NCBI GenBank assembly: GCA_012932295.1
Contig: JAAONU010000009.1
Coordinates: 12,317,796 to 12,381,795, forward strand
Source: Cyclina sinensis
Taxonomy: Eukaryota; Mollusca; Bivalvia; Venerida; Veneridae
Reading direction: 5' to 3'
Length of the DNA stretch: 64,000 bases
The notes under the pieces: generated by a model
Databases searched by the model: none
What the model was told of the DNA's origin: nothing
What the model saw: only the letters and a program-made list of their open reading frames with translations
Shown: positions 35,315-45,231 of the stretch, piece after piece
Layout: each line of letters starts with the position of its first letter
Position numbering within the stretch: the first letter of the stretch is position 1
Position numbers and translations under genes: made by a program

Positions 35315-36315
35315 TTATGTTCCATGACCAATTATTGTCTTAATCAAAAATTCAAATTTATTTATAAATGGTATCAGTTTTTCTGATTGAAAAGCTATTT
35401 CTTTATTTATATTCAAAAGGTACTTTATATAAGCCTTTATACCATCAATTGATGGATGTAATTTAGACATTTTGCGTTTATAGATATACATCTTCACATA
35501 AATCAAAAGAAGGTTTTCTGCATTTAATTCTTTTTCTCTCAAACCAAAAAGTATACCATGCTCATTAATTGTTGAAAAAGCTTCCACTGATCTAAAAATA
35601 TTTTTATATAAATTTTGAATTTTCCTACATCTCCAAAACAAGTGCTCAATTGATTCTGTCTCCCTTGAACAAAAAGTGCATAATGAATTTTCTCTTTTAC
35701 CAATATTAAATAATAACTCATTTGTACCTAGCACTCTGTGCAATAACCTTATTTGAAACCATTGTACTTTAGAGTGAGATGTGATGTTAAAAGGTAAACT
35801 ATAATATATTCTCCAGTCAGCCTGTCCAATTTTACAATGTAGTCTTACAGACCATTTTTTTTTGACTGGGAGGTAATTCTGTGCTTTTTGGGTTAAAGCT
35901 GGTGTATAGTTCTTTACAGCCTTTTTGGTTTATTAGAATATATTCCATAAAAGGTGGGAAGATTGGCCTTTGTAAATTTACTATTTGTTTATGATCTTGG
36001 TTGCGTTTCTTTAGGAATTGCTATAAGGAATTATCATACCAGTATATGTCAAATAATTTGCATTTAAGTTGTATTTTTTATTAAATTCTTCAACAGTCAT
36101 GAATTCTTTACAGTTTGATTTGTGAACATCACAAATGTATTGCACTCCAGCCTCAAACCAAGATTTTTAAAAAAAACACTCTTATTGTCAATAAGTATAC
36201 TGTGATTATAGAATAATGGTATGTTACAAGTTTCATAAATGTTAATATTCATTGATTTTATTTCGATTAGATTTGCAAAAGCTTCCATTGTATCTTTCCA
36301 AAAGCTATTTAACAT
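35315..36315 (-). pseudogene. LINE B C-terminal coding remnant
   Basis: Reading leftwards from 36315, the frame gives LNSFWKDTMEAF, then IPLFYNHSILIDNKSVFFKN, a block seen after the RT domain of this LINE type. After frame changes between 36097 and 35750 comes a 142-codon open frame to 35315 containing MHRVLGTNELLFNIGK and a C-x2-C...H-x4-C cluster (CTFCSRETESIEHLFWRC), the zinc-knuckle-like end of the protein. The final ~100 residues (35600-35315) are an intact frame, so the insertion is fairly recent. The RT domain itself is absent through 5' truncation. Confidence 0.75.
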
Positions 36316-36316
36316 G

Positions 36317-36882
36317 TGGATATCTTGACAAGATGTTTTAGATTTTATTTCTGTAGATTAAGAATGAGTAGTCTGTCTTTAAGAGTACAAACTGGCAGAT
36401 ATTCTAGAAATAGAATTGTTAGAGAAGAAAGGTAAAGTCTATGCTGTAATACCTCAGACATTGAAGATGAATTTCATTTCATACGATATGCCGTTGTTAT
36501 GCAGAGTGCAGAAAAAAATATTTGAAAATTAAATATTTTATAATTTTTTACAATTATTGAACACAAAAAGTAAATATGAATGAATTCAGTTATCCAAATT
36601 TGTTAAAGAAGCACTTGCTTTGAGAAAAACACTGTTAAATGTTGAGCGTTAAACATCATAAATGCTCATTCTGCTTTTCGTATGTCTTTTCTTTTTATTT
36701 CGTAGTGTATACATTTATTAATTAGTTTTACTTGTTTCTAGATAAATTTAGATTAAGAATTTTGAAAAATGTCATGATTGCTATTACCATTACATTGACG
36801 TTATGTTAGTTAATAGTATTGTATTATAGATTATGTACAATGTACAAATCTTAATAAAGTATCTGTTCTGTTCTGTTCTATG
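36317..36882 (+). pseudogene. LINE A, segment 2 (C-terminal zinc region and 3' tail)
   Basis: The frame resumes after the duplicated TGGATATCTT as FRFYFCRLRMSSLSLRVQTG, then RYSRNRIVREER, a stop, and CCNTSDIEDEFHF. The 'C-C...D-x-E-D-E-F-H' cluster corresponds to the terminal zinc-binding motif of the same LINE type. An AT-rich 3' untranslated region follows, with AATAAA near 36852 and a (TTCTG)n-like tail ending at about 36880. This marks the LINE A 3' terminus and fixes its orientation. Confidence 0.75.
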
Positions 36883-36889
36883 TTTCTTA

Positions 36890-37330
36890 TTTGCAGATGT
36901 GTAGTAACGCCAATTATGTCTAGTTAACAAGGTTTTCAGTACGTTAATATGTGGTAACGCGAATTATATTAAGTTAACCACTAATTAAGTAAGTTATTAA
37001 GTAATTATACGAATTAAATCTACTTAACTAGTTATTCAGTAAGTTTATAAGTGGTAACGCGATTTTTTTTCTAGTTAGCCACTTAATAAATAAGTTAATA
37101 AGAAGTAGCACGAGTCTTATATAGCAACAAGAAATACACAGCTTTTTTTACGTAACGTCTTATTTAGTTACAATTTGTTTTTTCACATAATATGTTGTTT
37201 ATTAAGTGGTTAACTTGATACAATTTGCGTTAATACATGTCTGCAAGTAAGTAACAAAAAACTGGTAATACGATTGTTAACTAGTTAGCTAACTAAAATA
37301 ACTAGCAACACGATTTCTATCTAGTTAGCC
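36890..37330 (+). repeat. Degenerate AT-rich tandem repeats
   Basis: Phrases 'tagttaac', 'cacttaataagtaagttaat' and 'agtggtaacgcgaatt' recur about every 60-80 bp with heavy drift. A similar phrase block lies at 32790-32880 on the other side of the LINE nest, suggesting one repeat split by the insertions. Confidence 0.5.
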
Positions 37331-37769
37331 TGTTAGACAGTAAGTTATTCAGTTTGAATTTTATCTTATTATCCTATAAGCAAAACAACTTTTAGAAATT
37401 AAGTTAACTGGTGGAAGTTCTAGGCACTAACTGGCCATTTTACGGTTAAACTTTTATCAAATGCTAACTTATCAACCAGTTAATTATCGCAAAAATTACG
37501 TTATTAACACAGTGGCGTTTGCGAACCTTAACTGATTATCTTACGGCAGAAATATGCCACAAGAGCTAAGTGATCACTGAACTTCTAAGTAAGTAAATGT
37601 TATTTTAAATGCTTGAATCGATAGAACTATTTATTTTAATGTTAGGCGGAAAATTCTGGTCGTTGGTAGGTGACTTGTAATAAGCTTTTTGTGCCCTACG
37701 TAACATTGGATCGATCCAAAAAGTAGACAAATTTGTTTTGTTTTTTTACAAAGGAACGCTTTGGCGTAC

Positions 37770-37960
37770 AGTCTTCAGATTTGGCAGGGATATAGGTCAA
37801 AGTTCAAGGTCACTGTGATCTAGACAATAAAAGTTTGTCTTCAGAGTTAGTTGTGTGGTGGTTCATGACCTGTAGATGACCCATATTGATTCTAAGGTCA
37901 GTAGGTTAAAGGTCTAGGTCACGTTTAGAGTCCATATGTCCTGACTTATTGGTTGCCATT
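37770..37960 (+). repeat. Single degraded unit with 'ggtcaaggtcac' motifs
   Basis: Contains 'ataggtcaaagttcaaggtc' and 'aaaggtctaggtcacg', in the style of the window's other repeat units, but no periodic array is visible. Confidence 0.35.
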
Positions 37961-38037
37961 AGGGGGCATACATGTTTCACAAACATCGTTTTTGTTTATG
38001 TTTCAGAAGGCCATGTTGTATATGAGATATTTAATTT

Positions 38038-38325
38038 CATTGACACAACAACAACAACAACAAACTTTATTTCACCCAAGTATACATGTATACAACATGG
38101 AAATATGTCTGAGATATTTCAATAAATAAGGCATGTTCCGGAACTATACATAGTTTCTTTCAAATATAGAGAAAAAGCTCTCTGATTCAATATTATAAGA
38201 TAAAAAGGAAGGTCATTAATCCATTTGAAATTCCGACAAAAAAATTCCGTGTCGAGAGTTAATCTACATATAAGGCCTTCCAGAATAAAAAAGGAAATTC
38301 CATTTGTACTTTTTGTGAGGGAACA
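38038..38325 (-). repeat. Probable retroelement 3' end with (TTG)n tail
   Basis: On the minus strand a 73-codon frame (38340-38119) has a protein-like hydrophobic/basic mix (SFFILEGLICRLTLDTEFF, KWINDLPFYLIIL). It is followed by 'gggtgaaataaag', an AATAAA signal, and a (TTG)n tract of about six copies (complement of 38046-38063). AATAAA followed directly by a short tandem tail is typical of some LINE and SINE 3' ends. The family is not identified. Confidence 0.4.
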
Positions 38326-39791
38326 TAGATAGGGGAACACCTAAAAGAAAAGGGAATGTTCCTCCATATCAAGTGGTAGATAGAGGAACGGTCCTCCATC
38401 TAGTAGATAGGGGAACATTCCCCCATCTCACTAGTAGATAGGGGAACATTCCCCCATCTCAATCTTAGATAGGGGAAAGTTCCCCCGTCTCACTAGTAGA
38501 TAGGGGAACATTCCCCCATCTCACTAGTAGATAGGGGAACATTCCTTCATCTCAGTAGTAGATAGAGTAACATTCCTCCATCTCAGTAGTAGATAGGGGA
38601 ACATTCCTCCATCTCACTAGTAGATAGGGGAACATTCCTCCATCTCGGTAGTAGATACGGGAACATTCTCCCATCTCACTAGCAGATAGGGGAACATTCC
38701 TCCAACTCACTTGTAGATAGAGGAACATTCCTCCATCTCACTAGTAGGTAGGGGAACATTCCCCCATCTCACTAGTAGATAGGGTAACATTCCCCGATCT
38801 CACTAGTGGATAGGGGAATATTCCCCCATCTCACTTGTAGATAGGGGAACATTCCCCCAACTCACTAGTAGATAGTGGAACATTCCCCCATCTTACTAGT
38901 AGATAGGGGAACATTCCCCCATCTCACTAGTAGATACAGGAACATTTCTCTGTCTCACTAGTAGATAGAGGAACATTCCTCCATCTAATTAGTAGATAGT
39001 GGAACATTCCCCTATCTAACTAGTAGCTAGGGGAATATTCCTCCATCTCAGCTGAAAGATAGTGGATCAGTCCTCTATCTCACTAGCAGATAGAGGAACA
39101 TTCCTCCAACACAATAGGAGATAGAGGAACATTCCTTCATCCCAGTAGTAGATAGGGGAACATTATCCATCTCACTTGTAGATAGGGGAACATTCTCCCA
39201 TCTCACAAGTAGATAGAGAATTATTCCCCCATCTCACTAGTAGATAGGGGGACATCCCCCATCTCACTAGTAGATAGGGGAACATTCCCCCATCACTCTG
39301 GTAGATAGGGGAACATACCTCCATCTTAGAAGTAGATAGGGGAACATTCCTCCATCTCAGTAGTAGATAGGGGAACATTCCCCCATCTTACTAGTAGATA
39401 GGGGAACATTCCCCCATCTCACTAGAAGATAGGGGAACATTCCCCCATCTCACTTGTAAATAGAGGAACGTTCATCTTTCTCACTAGTAGATAGAGGAAC
39501 ATTCCTCCATGTCAGTAGTAAATAGGGGAACATTCCCCCATCTCACTTGTAGATAGGGGAACATTCCTTCATCTCAGCTTAAAGATAGTGGAACAGTCCT
39601 CCATCTCACTAGTAGATAGGGGAACATTCCCCCATCTCCATACTAGATAGGGGAACATTCCCCCATCTCACTAGTAGATAGGGGAACATTTCTCCATCTT
39701 ACTGGTAGATAGAGGAACATCCCTCCATCTCAGTAGTAGATTGGGGAACATTCCTTAATCTCTTTAGTAGATAGGGGAACATTCCTCCAAC
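38326..39791. repeat. 31-bp minisatellite, ~47 copies
   Basis: The unit is 'actagtagataggggaac' plus 'attcccccatctc', 31 bp, repeated for nearly 1.47 kb with mostly point differences. The core 'ggggaacattcccc' is an inverted repeat and 'actagt' is a 6-bp palindrome, so each unit carries two dyads. Many differences keep the dyad paired in spirit (ggggaa/ttcccc becoming agaggaa/ttcctc). Open frames across it on either strand are repeat artefacts. Confidence 0.95.
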
Positions 39792-41604
39792 TTTGTCTCA
39801 ACTTTGTTTTGTCTTAACTTTAAGACAGGATAATATCCAGCATCTCACTTTCATTTATCCCCATCTTAAGTGTAAAGTAGGGGATCATCCCCCATCTAAA
39901 TAGTTTATAAAGAAGTATGATGTAAAATTTCAGGATACATTGTTATATCTATAAAATGCAAAAAAGGAAAGGGAGAATTTATTGTACTGAGTGCAATATA
40001 TTTTATTGCTTTACTATATTTATAAATGTAAATTGTATACAAAAGCTTGTCTTAGTGCAAATAGAAATTTGGTGGATAATAAATTTTCTTTACTTTACGA
40101 GCAATCTAGAACAAATTGATACATACTTATAAAAGAAAATAGTCTCAAAATAACTGGGTTCAAACAAATTACAACTACTTACAAAGAAGAGGGTTGATAA
40201 TATTGTAACTACTATTTTTATAATTTCATACTAGAAGTCAGGTATTCATCGAAGTTATTCAGGTAATAATCATAAAAGCAACAACATCACTACTTAAAAG
40301 GTAAGTATCAGGATAAATAGAACAAAGTTATGGAACATTAAACATATACACTAAATGACCATGAAAAAGTCCAAAATACAAACCCACATCACATCAAAAT
40401 TAAAGCCAGTCAACCATATTGTCATAGTAGCTGGACAAATAACATAAACAACATAGCGTCTTTGCTTAAATTACATCTATAATCCCAGTTATTCCATCCA
40501 ACATGTACATCACATACCAAAAATCGTCATCTGCAGAAAGCTTGTCACAGCTTCAACCCTGTTTCTAAATCAATTTCCGCATATATGAGACCTGTTTTAA
40601 TGCAGAAAAAGTAAGTACTTGTATCATTAGGTCCGACAGATACTTTCAATGAATAAAATATATATGTTTATTATTTGTTATAGTAAAAATCCTTTTTATT
40701 TAGGATTTGCACTGGAATTAGAGTACTTTTTATTCTTTTGAAATGGCATGACTGATGCATTATGAGTCAGATCTGTGCTGGGTATGTGTGTTCATCTCAA
40801 AATCCTTTTGTGACAACTCTAGTCCTGCTATTTGAAAATCATGGGGTAGTGCATTATGATGCAATATCTTGTCACTTCTTATTGTGGCTCAGTGCCTTTT
40901 TAATTTGATAGATTGCTAAAAGTCTTGTTTAAAGAATTTGTGAATGGAAATAAATAAAAGTAAACTATGAGTCTGTAATGTAAAACGAATTTGCATTTAT
41001 GTTTTATAGTTAAACTGTTAAACGATTAACTAGGGTGTTATCAAAATCATCATTACCTTGGAAAAAACGCGGTGCTTGTCAATGACAACCTTTCTGAGGG
41101 GTGTCACCAAAGCCCATCAATAGGGGTCCACTTCGATCGATGTCCTCTCAACTTGTTTGCCCCTGTCAAAGCCCTTTTCCTATTTGTAACACTGTGACTT
41201 TCTTCATTTCCGGCATACCTCATCTTTTGTGATCTTTTATGTATTTCCCCAACTGTACAAACCATCCATTTGGTAAAAAGCTTCTGGCATTACTTGTTTT
41301 TTTTTTTGGAAGATCATTTTTTAACCTGGAAACAAATCATCACCTTTGAGAGTCTGTTCCACATATTCATGCACATGTTTTAATGCAGTTCTTACTACAT
41401 ACCACACTTAAAGTCCCATTCCTGTGCCTTTCAGTATCGTATCAAATTGTGACAATCAAGTCTCACAAGAACATAATAGAACAACACCAAAGCTTGTCTG
41501 TTTTATTTATCAGAAACAAGCATGCAAATATTTACCTATTGCAAAAAAAAGGAAATATATTTTTTATCTAGTTCTTAACTCAAACTGCAAAAAAACAAAA
41601 CAAA
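39792..41604. other. Intergenic, no gene seen
   Basis: The first 120 bases look like eroded minisatellite edge ('cagcatctcac', 'tccccatcttaag'). The remainder is AT-rich with no motif recognised. Confidence 0.4.
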
Positions 41605-41845
41605 TTAAAATGAACAACTGAAGAAAAGGGTGGGTGGGTCTGATGGGATGGGGTGTGTTGTCAGTCGGTACCTACTCATCCCAGAGGAAAAAAAGAAAGA
41701 AGCAAAAGAAAAAATAAATGAAAAAATAAAGGGGTGTAACAGTGAGTGGAGGTTGGGGATGGAGGGAGGGGGAACAGTTTGGGGCGAGTCCCCTGCAGGG
41801 AGGAGGGGAGTACCTACCCATTCCATGTAAGTCAATATTTAAGTT
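41605..41845. repeat. G-rich dispersed repeat, copy 1
   Basis: Shares its right end 'gtacctacccattccatgta' and internal 'ggtacctac', 'gtaacagt' and 'ggggatgg' phrases with 48940-49175. Strongly purine-biased on the plus strand, so the frames over it on both strands are compositional artefacts. Confidence 0.6.
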
Positions 41846-42367
41846 ATCTTATCTGTAATCATATTTTGTGCAAAACAAAAACGATTTAAACTCCTTTCAA
41901 AATACAGGATAATTTGTAGTAGTCATTATATTGGCTTTGTTGCAGACATTCAAATACTGTTGAGAAAAGCATTTTATGTCCCCAAATAATATCTATAGAA
42001 TGACAGACATGCAATTTTTGTTTACTGAATATGCTAATCAGGTTTATACTGTGGTAAGATTTAAACAGTGATGTATATAAATTGTTTGAACTTTAGGTTG
42101 TCACAGTTAGTTCACAAAATATCCAAGAAATATTGCTACACCCTTATAAAATGTAGACCATTGAAACGAATGAGATTTTAATGTCAACTATAATAATGTA
42201 TTCCAGCTGTATATTCTCTTCAAAATGTAGGATCCGGTATAAAAATATAATGTTTTATTTATGCTTTCAGATACATATATAGAATAGTAAAATTGTAAAA
42301 CATAAGTTGATCAAAGTCTTTAATAACAACATAGTATAAAAAAGTCTCCTCTTTGAGTTTTTCATTT
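41846..42367. other. AT-rich, no feature seen
   Basis: No protein-like frame or repeat end recognised. Confidence 0.45.
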
Positions 42368-42821
42368 CTTAAAGCAACTGACTCACAGATGGGCCGACGA
42401 TGAAAAAAAAAGAAAATGTTCTTACATCTTGAAATTTTTGCTGCATTTGTGAAGAACATATTTAAACTAAGTTACTGATTCAATTTTTCATACAGAAAAA
42501 CATCAAAATATAAAGTTTAACACACTTTTATCGGTAAAAAATTTACCCCGTTGTCACGGGGTACAAACTTTAGTTATAATTATATTAATTTTGACGCAAG
42601 CTACAAGTAGGCGCTGTGGCTCAGTGGTCTAGATCATCGCTTTATATTTTAATGACCAAAAGGTCGTGGGTTCGAATCCTGGTTAAGTCAAAGCTTTTTT
42701 TTCAGTTTTCATGGTGTATAGAAGCATAATATTATGTTTTTTCCATAGTATATTAAATTCTCTTAAATTTTAAAGAAAAAAATACATTTTCAGCAAAATT
42801 CTGTGAGTCAGTCGCTTTAAG
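42368..42821. mobile_element. MITE-like element carrying a tRNA-like sequence
   Basis: 42368-42388 reads CTTAAAGCAACTGACTCACA plus g, and the reverse complement of 42801-42821 matches 20 of 21 bases. Total length is 454 bp. The interior is AT-rich, has a small dyad 'accccgttgtcacggggt' (42545-42562), and contains a tRNA-like sequence at 42610-42690. Combining terminal inverted repeats with an internal pol III promoter-like region is unusual: either a SINE inserted into a MITE or a hybrid element. Confidence 0.65.
42610..42690 (+). tRNA. tRNA-like sequence / SINE head (probably not a working tRNA)
   Basis: Both pol III internal promoter boxes are near consensus: A box TGGCTCAGTGG (42617-42627) and B box GGTTCGAATCC (42669-42679). 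Between them 'gaccaaaaggtc' could form a long variable arm, as in Leu or Ser tRNAs. The acceptor ends (GGCGCTG and TTAAGTC) do not pair, the T stem is poor and no clean anticodon stem forms. A tRNA-derived SINE head or tRNA pseudogene is therefore more likely than a functional tRNA. A T-run after 42692 could terminate pol III transcription. Confidence 0.5.
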
Positions 42822-43570
42822 GTAAAATCTTAAAATGTATAATTATTTAGTAATATTAAAAATTCATTCAATAGTACGGCACTCAAACTTCGTGTCTGAT
42901 AGTTAAAGTAAAAAGAAACCCTTGAAAAAAGTAGTCCGGCTAATAGGATCACAGACACTTTGGGTATAAAATTGTACTACAGGTGCTCTGCTGGTTCACT
43001 AAACTACCCAGTTCTTTAATACACATAGCGCAGTACATGTAGGAACTAGAAGAACCCATGCGGTAACCACCACTATGTAAATCGATTTTTTTTCTTTCTT
43101 GCAGTGACATTTCAAAATTAAAAAAAAAAAACAACACTAATAAACACTGACTTTGATTTTTTAAAATATGATGTTTAAAGTGTTTTTTTTTATTTTTGCA
43201 CACTTGACAGTTTCCTCATAGAATATGTTCTGTTTGATTATAAGTCTCCTCAAGCAGACTTATTCTCGAAAGATTGTGTAAAATTAGGAAATTTTCTGAA
43301 ATATTGGAGTTTCATTACGAATTTTGTTGGCAAACAAGGATAAAAGGTATTTTGAGTTACATGAATGTGAAGATAAATCATTTCTGCGTCGCATGACATC
43401 AGTATTGTATGTGATATGCATTGAACGAGAAAAATATGCGATGTAAATCAACGCTTGTTGAATGTTTACATCTGACAAACATTTATATCTTTATATTTTT
43501 AAGATTTTAAGATATAACAGCGAATTTTAGCAATTATTGAAACGTTCTCAGAGAGGTACCAAACTTGGTA
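42822..43570. other. AT-rich flank, no gene seen
   Basis: A-rich tracts around 43115-43135 and T-rich tract at 43180-43195; nothing else recognised before the mariner. Confidence 0.4.
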
Positions 43571-43572
43571 TA

Positions 43573-44870
43573 CGAGGGTGCATCAATAAATTCGTAAACT
43601 AATTCAATAGCGGGGAAATGATTTAATTCAAGTACCTAAAATGATTACTCCTTCTCAAAGTAACGTCCCATGCACGATTTGCACTTTTCCCATCTCTCGA
43701 GCTATGACTCGAACGCGTGTTGTAGCCCGTCACGTGACATCTCCCGCAGCTGTCTGTCCACGGCACACCTCAGTTCCTCTCTTGACTCAAATTTCGTACC
43801 ACGAAGACTGTTTTTTAAAGTTGGAAACAGCCAGAAGTCACAAATTGCTAGGTCCGGACTGTAGGGTGGGTGCAGTAAGAGTTCGACGTCGAGTTTTTCT
43901 AGTGTATCCATTACAACGTGGCTTGAATGGCTCGGCGCGTTGTGGTGATGTAATATGAATCCGGACCTAAATAGATGTGGGCGTTTTCTCTTTATTGCCG
44001 CCATGAGTTCCGTTCTAAGTAATGTTGCATAATAGTTCCCAGTGACTGTCGTTTTCGGAGGAATAAATTGGTTTAGCACTACACCGTATGTATCACAGAA
44101 TATAATGGCCATAACCTTCCCGGCTGACTTGGAAATTATCGCTTTTGTAGGGAAAGGCAAGGAAGGATGCTTCCAGACGTTTGCTTTCCGGTTCAAAAAA
44201 GTGAATCCACGTTTCATCACATGTTATCACTCGATTTAGAAAGTAATCGCCTTCTTCACGATACCTCTTGTCGTACTGCTGACACATTTTCACCCTTACC
44301 CCCATCTGCTCCGACGTCAACAAACGAGGCACCCATCTTGCTGAAACGCGGCGCATTCCTAATCTGTCGGTCATAATACACTAAGCTGTACGATATGAAA
44401 TAACGAACTTATCTGCTACGTGCTCCACACTTACTCGTCTATCTCGGAATATGTACTCCTGAATGGCAACCACTGTTTCTTCATTTGTTACAGTCACAGG
44501 TCTACCTGCACGACTGTCGTCTTCAGTTGCCTCTCTACTGTCTTTAAACCGCTTCATCCACTTTGAAATGGCACCTTTTGACAGAGCAGCCTCTCCGCAA
44601 ACTTTTTGCAAATCTTCACAAATATCGGAAAAAGACTTTCCGAGTTTTGTGTAAAACTTTATAACGCTGTGTGACGCCATTTTCGAACGGACGCCCGTAA
44701 CGTGACGTCGTTTACGGTTTATGACGTCATAAGTGATGACGTCAAAGTTGTGTTCATAGTACGATTCAATTTGAAATAATCTGTTTTCACAGCATTTAAA
44801 GTTTCATTTTAAACGGACCAGTAGTTTTGACACTATTGAATTAGTTTATGAATTTATTGATGCACCCTCG
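43573..44870 (-). mobile_element. mariner-family transposon, full length (1298 bp)
   Basis: The terminal inverted repeats are 38 bp with one mismatch: 43573 begins CGAGGGTGCATCAATAAATT and the complement of 44870 leftwards is the same apart from one base. TA dinucleotides flank both ends (43571-43572 and 44871-44872), the expected target duplication. Length and organisation are those of a classic mariner: one transposase gene, here on the minus strand, with about 190 bp before the start codon. Nearly identical ends but a broken gene indicate a moderately recent, inactive copy. Confidence 0.95.
43645..44680 (-). pseudogene. mariner transposase (DD34D), inactivated
   Basis: The ATG at 44680 starts MASHSVIKFYTKLGKSFSDI, then the two helix-turn-helix segments (GAISKWMKRFKDSRE, AGRPVTVTNEETV). 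An in-frame TAG at 44381-44383 interrupts it after SYRTA; the frame then resumes with MTDRLGMRRVSARWVPRLLT. The catalytic core shows TCDETWIHFFEP (first Asp), then a frameshift or small deletion near 44178. Next comes LHHHNAPSHSS, where the second catalytic Asp is replaced by His (CAC at 43942-43944), and 34 residues later PDLAICDFWLFP (third Asp). A further TAG at 43702-43704 sits where Trp is expected; the natural end is TAA at 43645. The 34-residue spacing places it in the mariner DD34D group. Confidence 0.93.
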
Positions 44871-44872
44871 TA

Positions 44873-45230
44873 CGAGTTCCTTATGGCTTCGAATTTATGA
44901 AAAATATACAATTTCTATACCCCAAGTGTCTGTGAATAGGATAACCTGACACGGACTTGATCATGACCCTTGTGACACGTTAGTTGTCAAAACATACGAC
45001 GAAGGCTGATAAGACCTATAACCTTATATATACAAAATAGAAAGATTCTTCACCAAATTAAATATAAATAAGTCGTTAAAATTTAAAAATGGAGCTTCAT
45101 TAAATCAAATTATTATATCAAAGTTTATACTTAGCTATTAAATTACACAGTAATAAAGTAGTATTTATCTAGGAGATTTTAGACAGGAGGTACTGGCATC
45201 ACTTACTAAAATCGACAAAAAAAATTCTAA
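44873..45230. other. AT-rich, no feature seen
   Basis: Between the mariner and the next array element; no motif recognised. Confidence 0.4.
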
Positions 45231-45231
45231 C

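Larger units (their letters stand above)
33619..36316 (-). mobile_element. LINE B insertion, 5'-truncated, inside LINE A
   Basis: The insertion is flanked by a perfect 10-bp duplication, TGGATATCTT, at 33609-33618 and 36317-36326. Removing the segment joins the two protein halves of LINE A. On the minus strand it holds C-terminal LINE coding sequence (36315-35315). A long AT-rich 3' region follows, including a TG dinucleotide tract (complement of 33772-33802), and ends in a run of A (complement of the T run at 33619-33624) abutting the duplication. Target duplication, 3' A-tract and 5' truncation are the standard marks of target-primed reverse transcription. A 1.24-kb element later inserted into its 3' region. 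Confidence 0.8.
32738..37427. repeat. Possible large TIR-bounded composite region
   Basis: At 32738-32766 'gtgccaagaactgcaacc' continues with 'agttgacttaa'. The reverse complement of 37399-37427 matches over 29 bp with about five differences. Both flanks also contain degenerate 'ggttaactag' and 'gtgttac/gtaacgcg' phrases (32790-32880 and 36900-37320). The simplest reading is one AT-rich repeat element disrupted by the LINE and palindrome insertions described below. The inverted match could also come from two separate copies. Confidence 0.35.

Noticed and set aside
39172..39378. Minus-strand frame with repeated MFPYLLVRW peptide
   Set aside because: Direct translation of the 31-bp minisatellite; the repeat does not keep frame.
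38326..39791. Possible CRISPR array (31-bp repeats)
   Set aside because: Units are contiguous with no unique spacers; it is a minisatellite in eukaryotic DNA.
38326..39791. NF-kappaB site cluster reading of GGGGAACATTCCCC
   Set aside because: The half-sites are spaced too widely for a 10-11-bp kappaB site; the dyad is better described as GAAnnTTC.
42610..42690. Functional tRNA gene
   Set aside because: A and B boxes are good, but acceptor, T and anticodon stems do not pair.
43641..44376. Plus-strand frames of 64-105 codons over the mariner
   Set aside because: Antisense shadows of the transposase gene, which has clear motifs on the minus strand.
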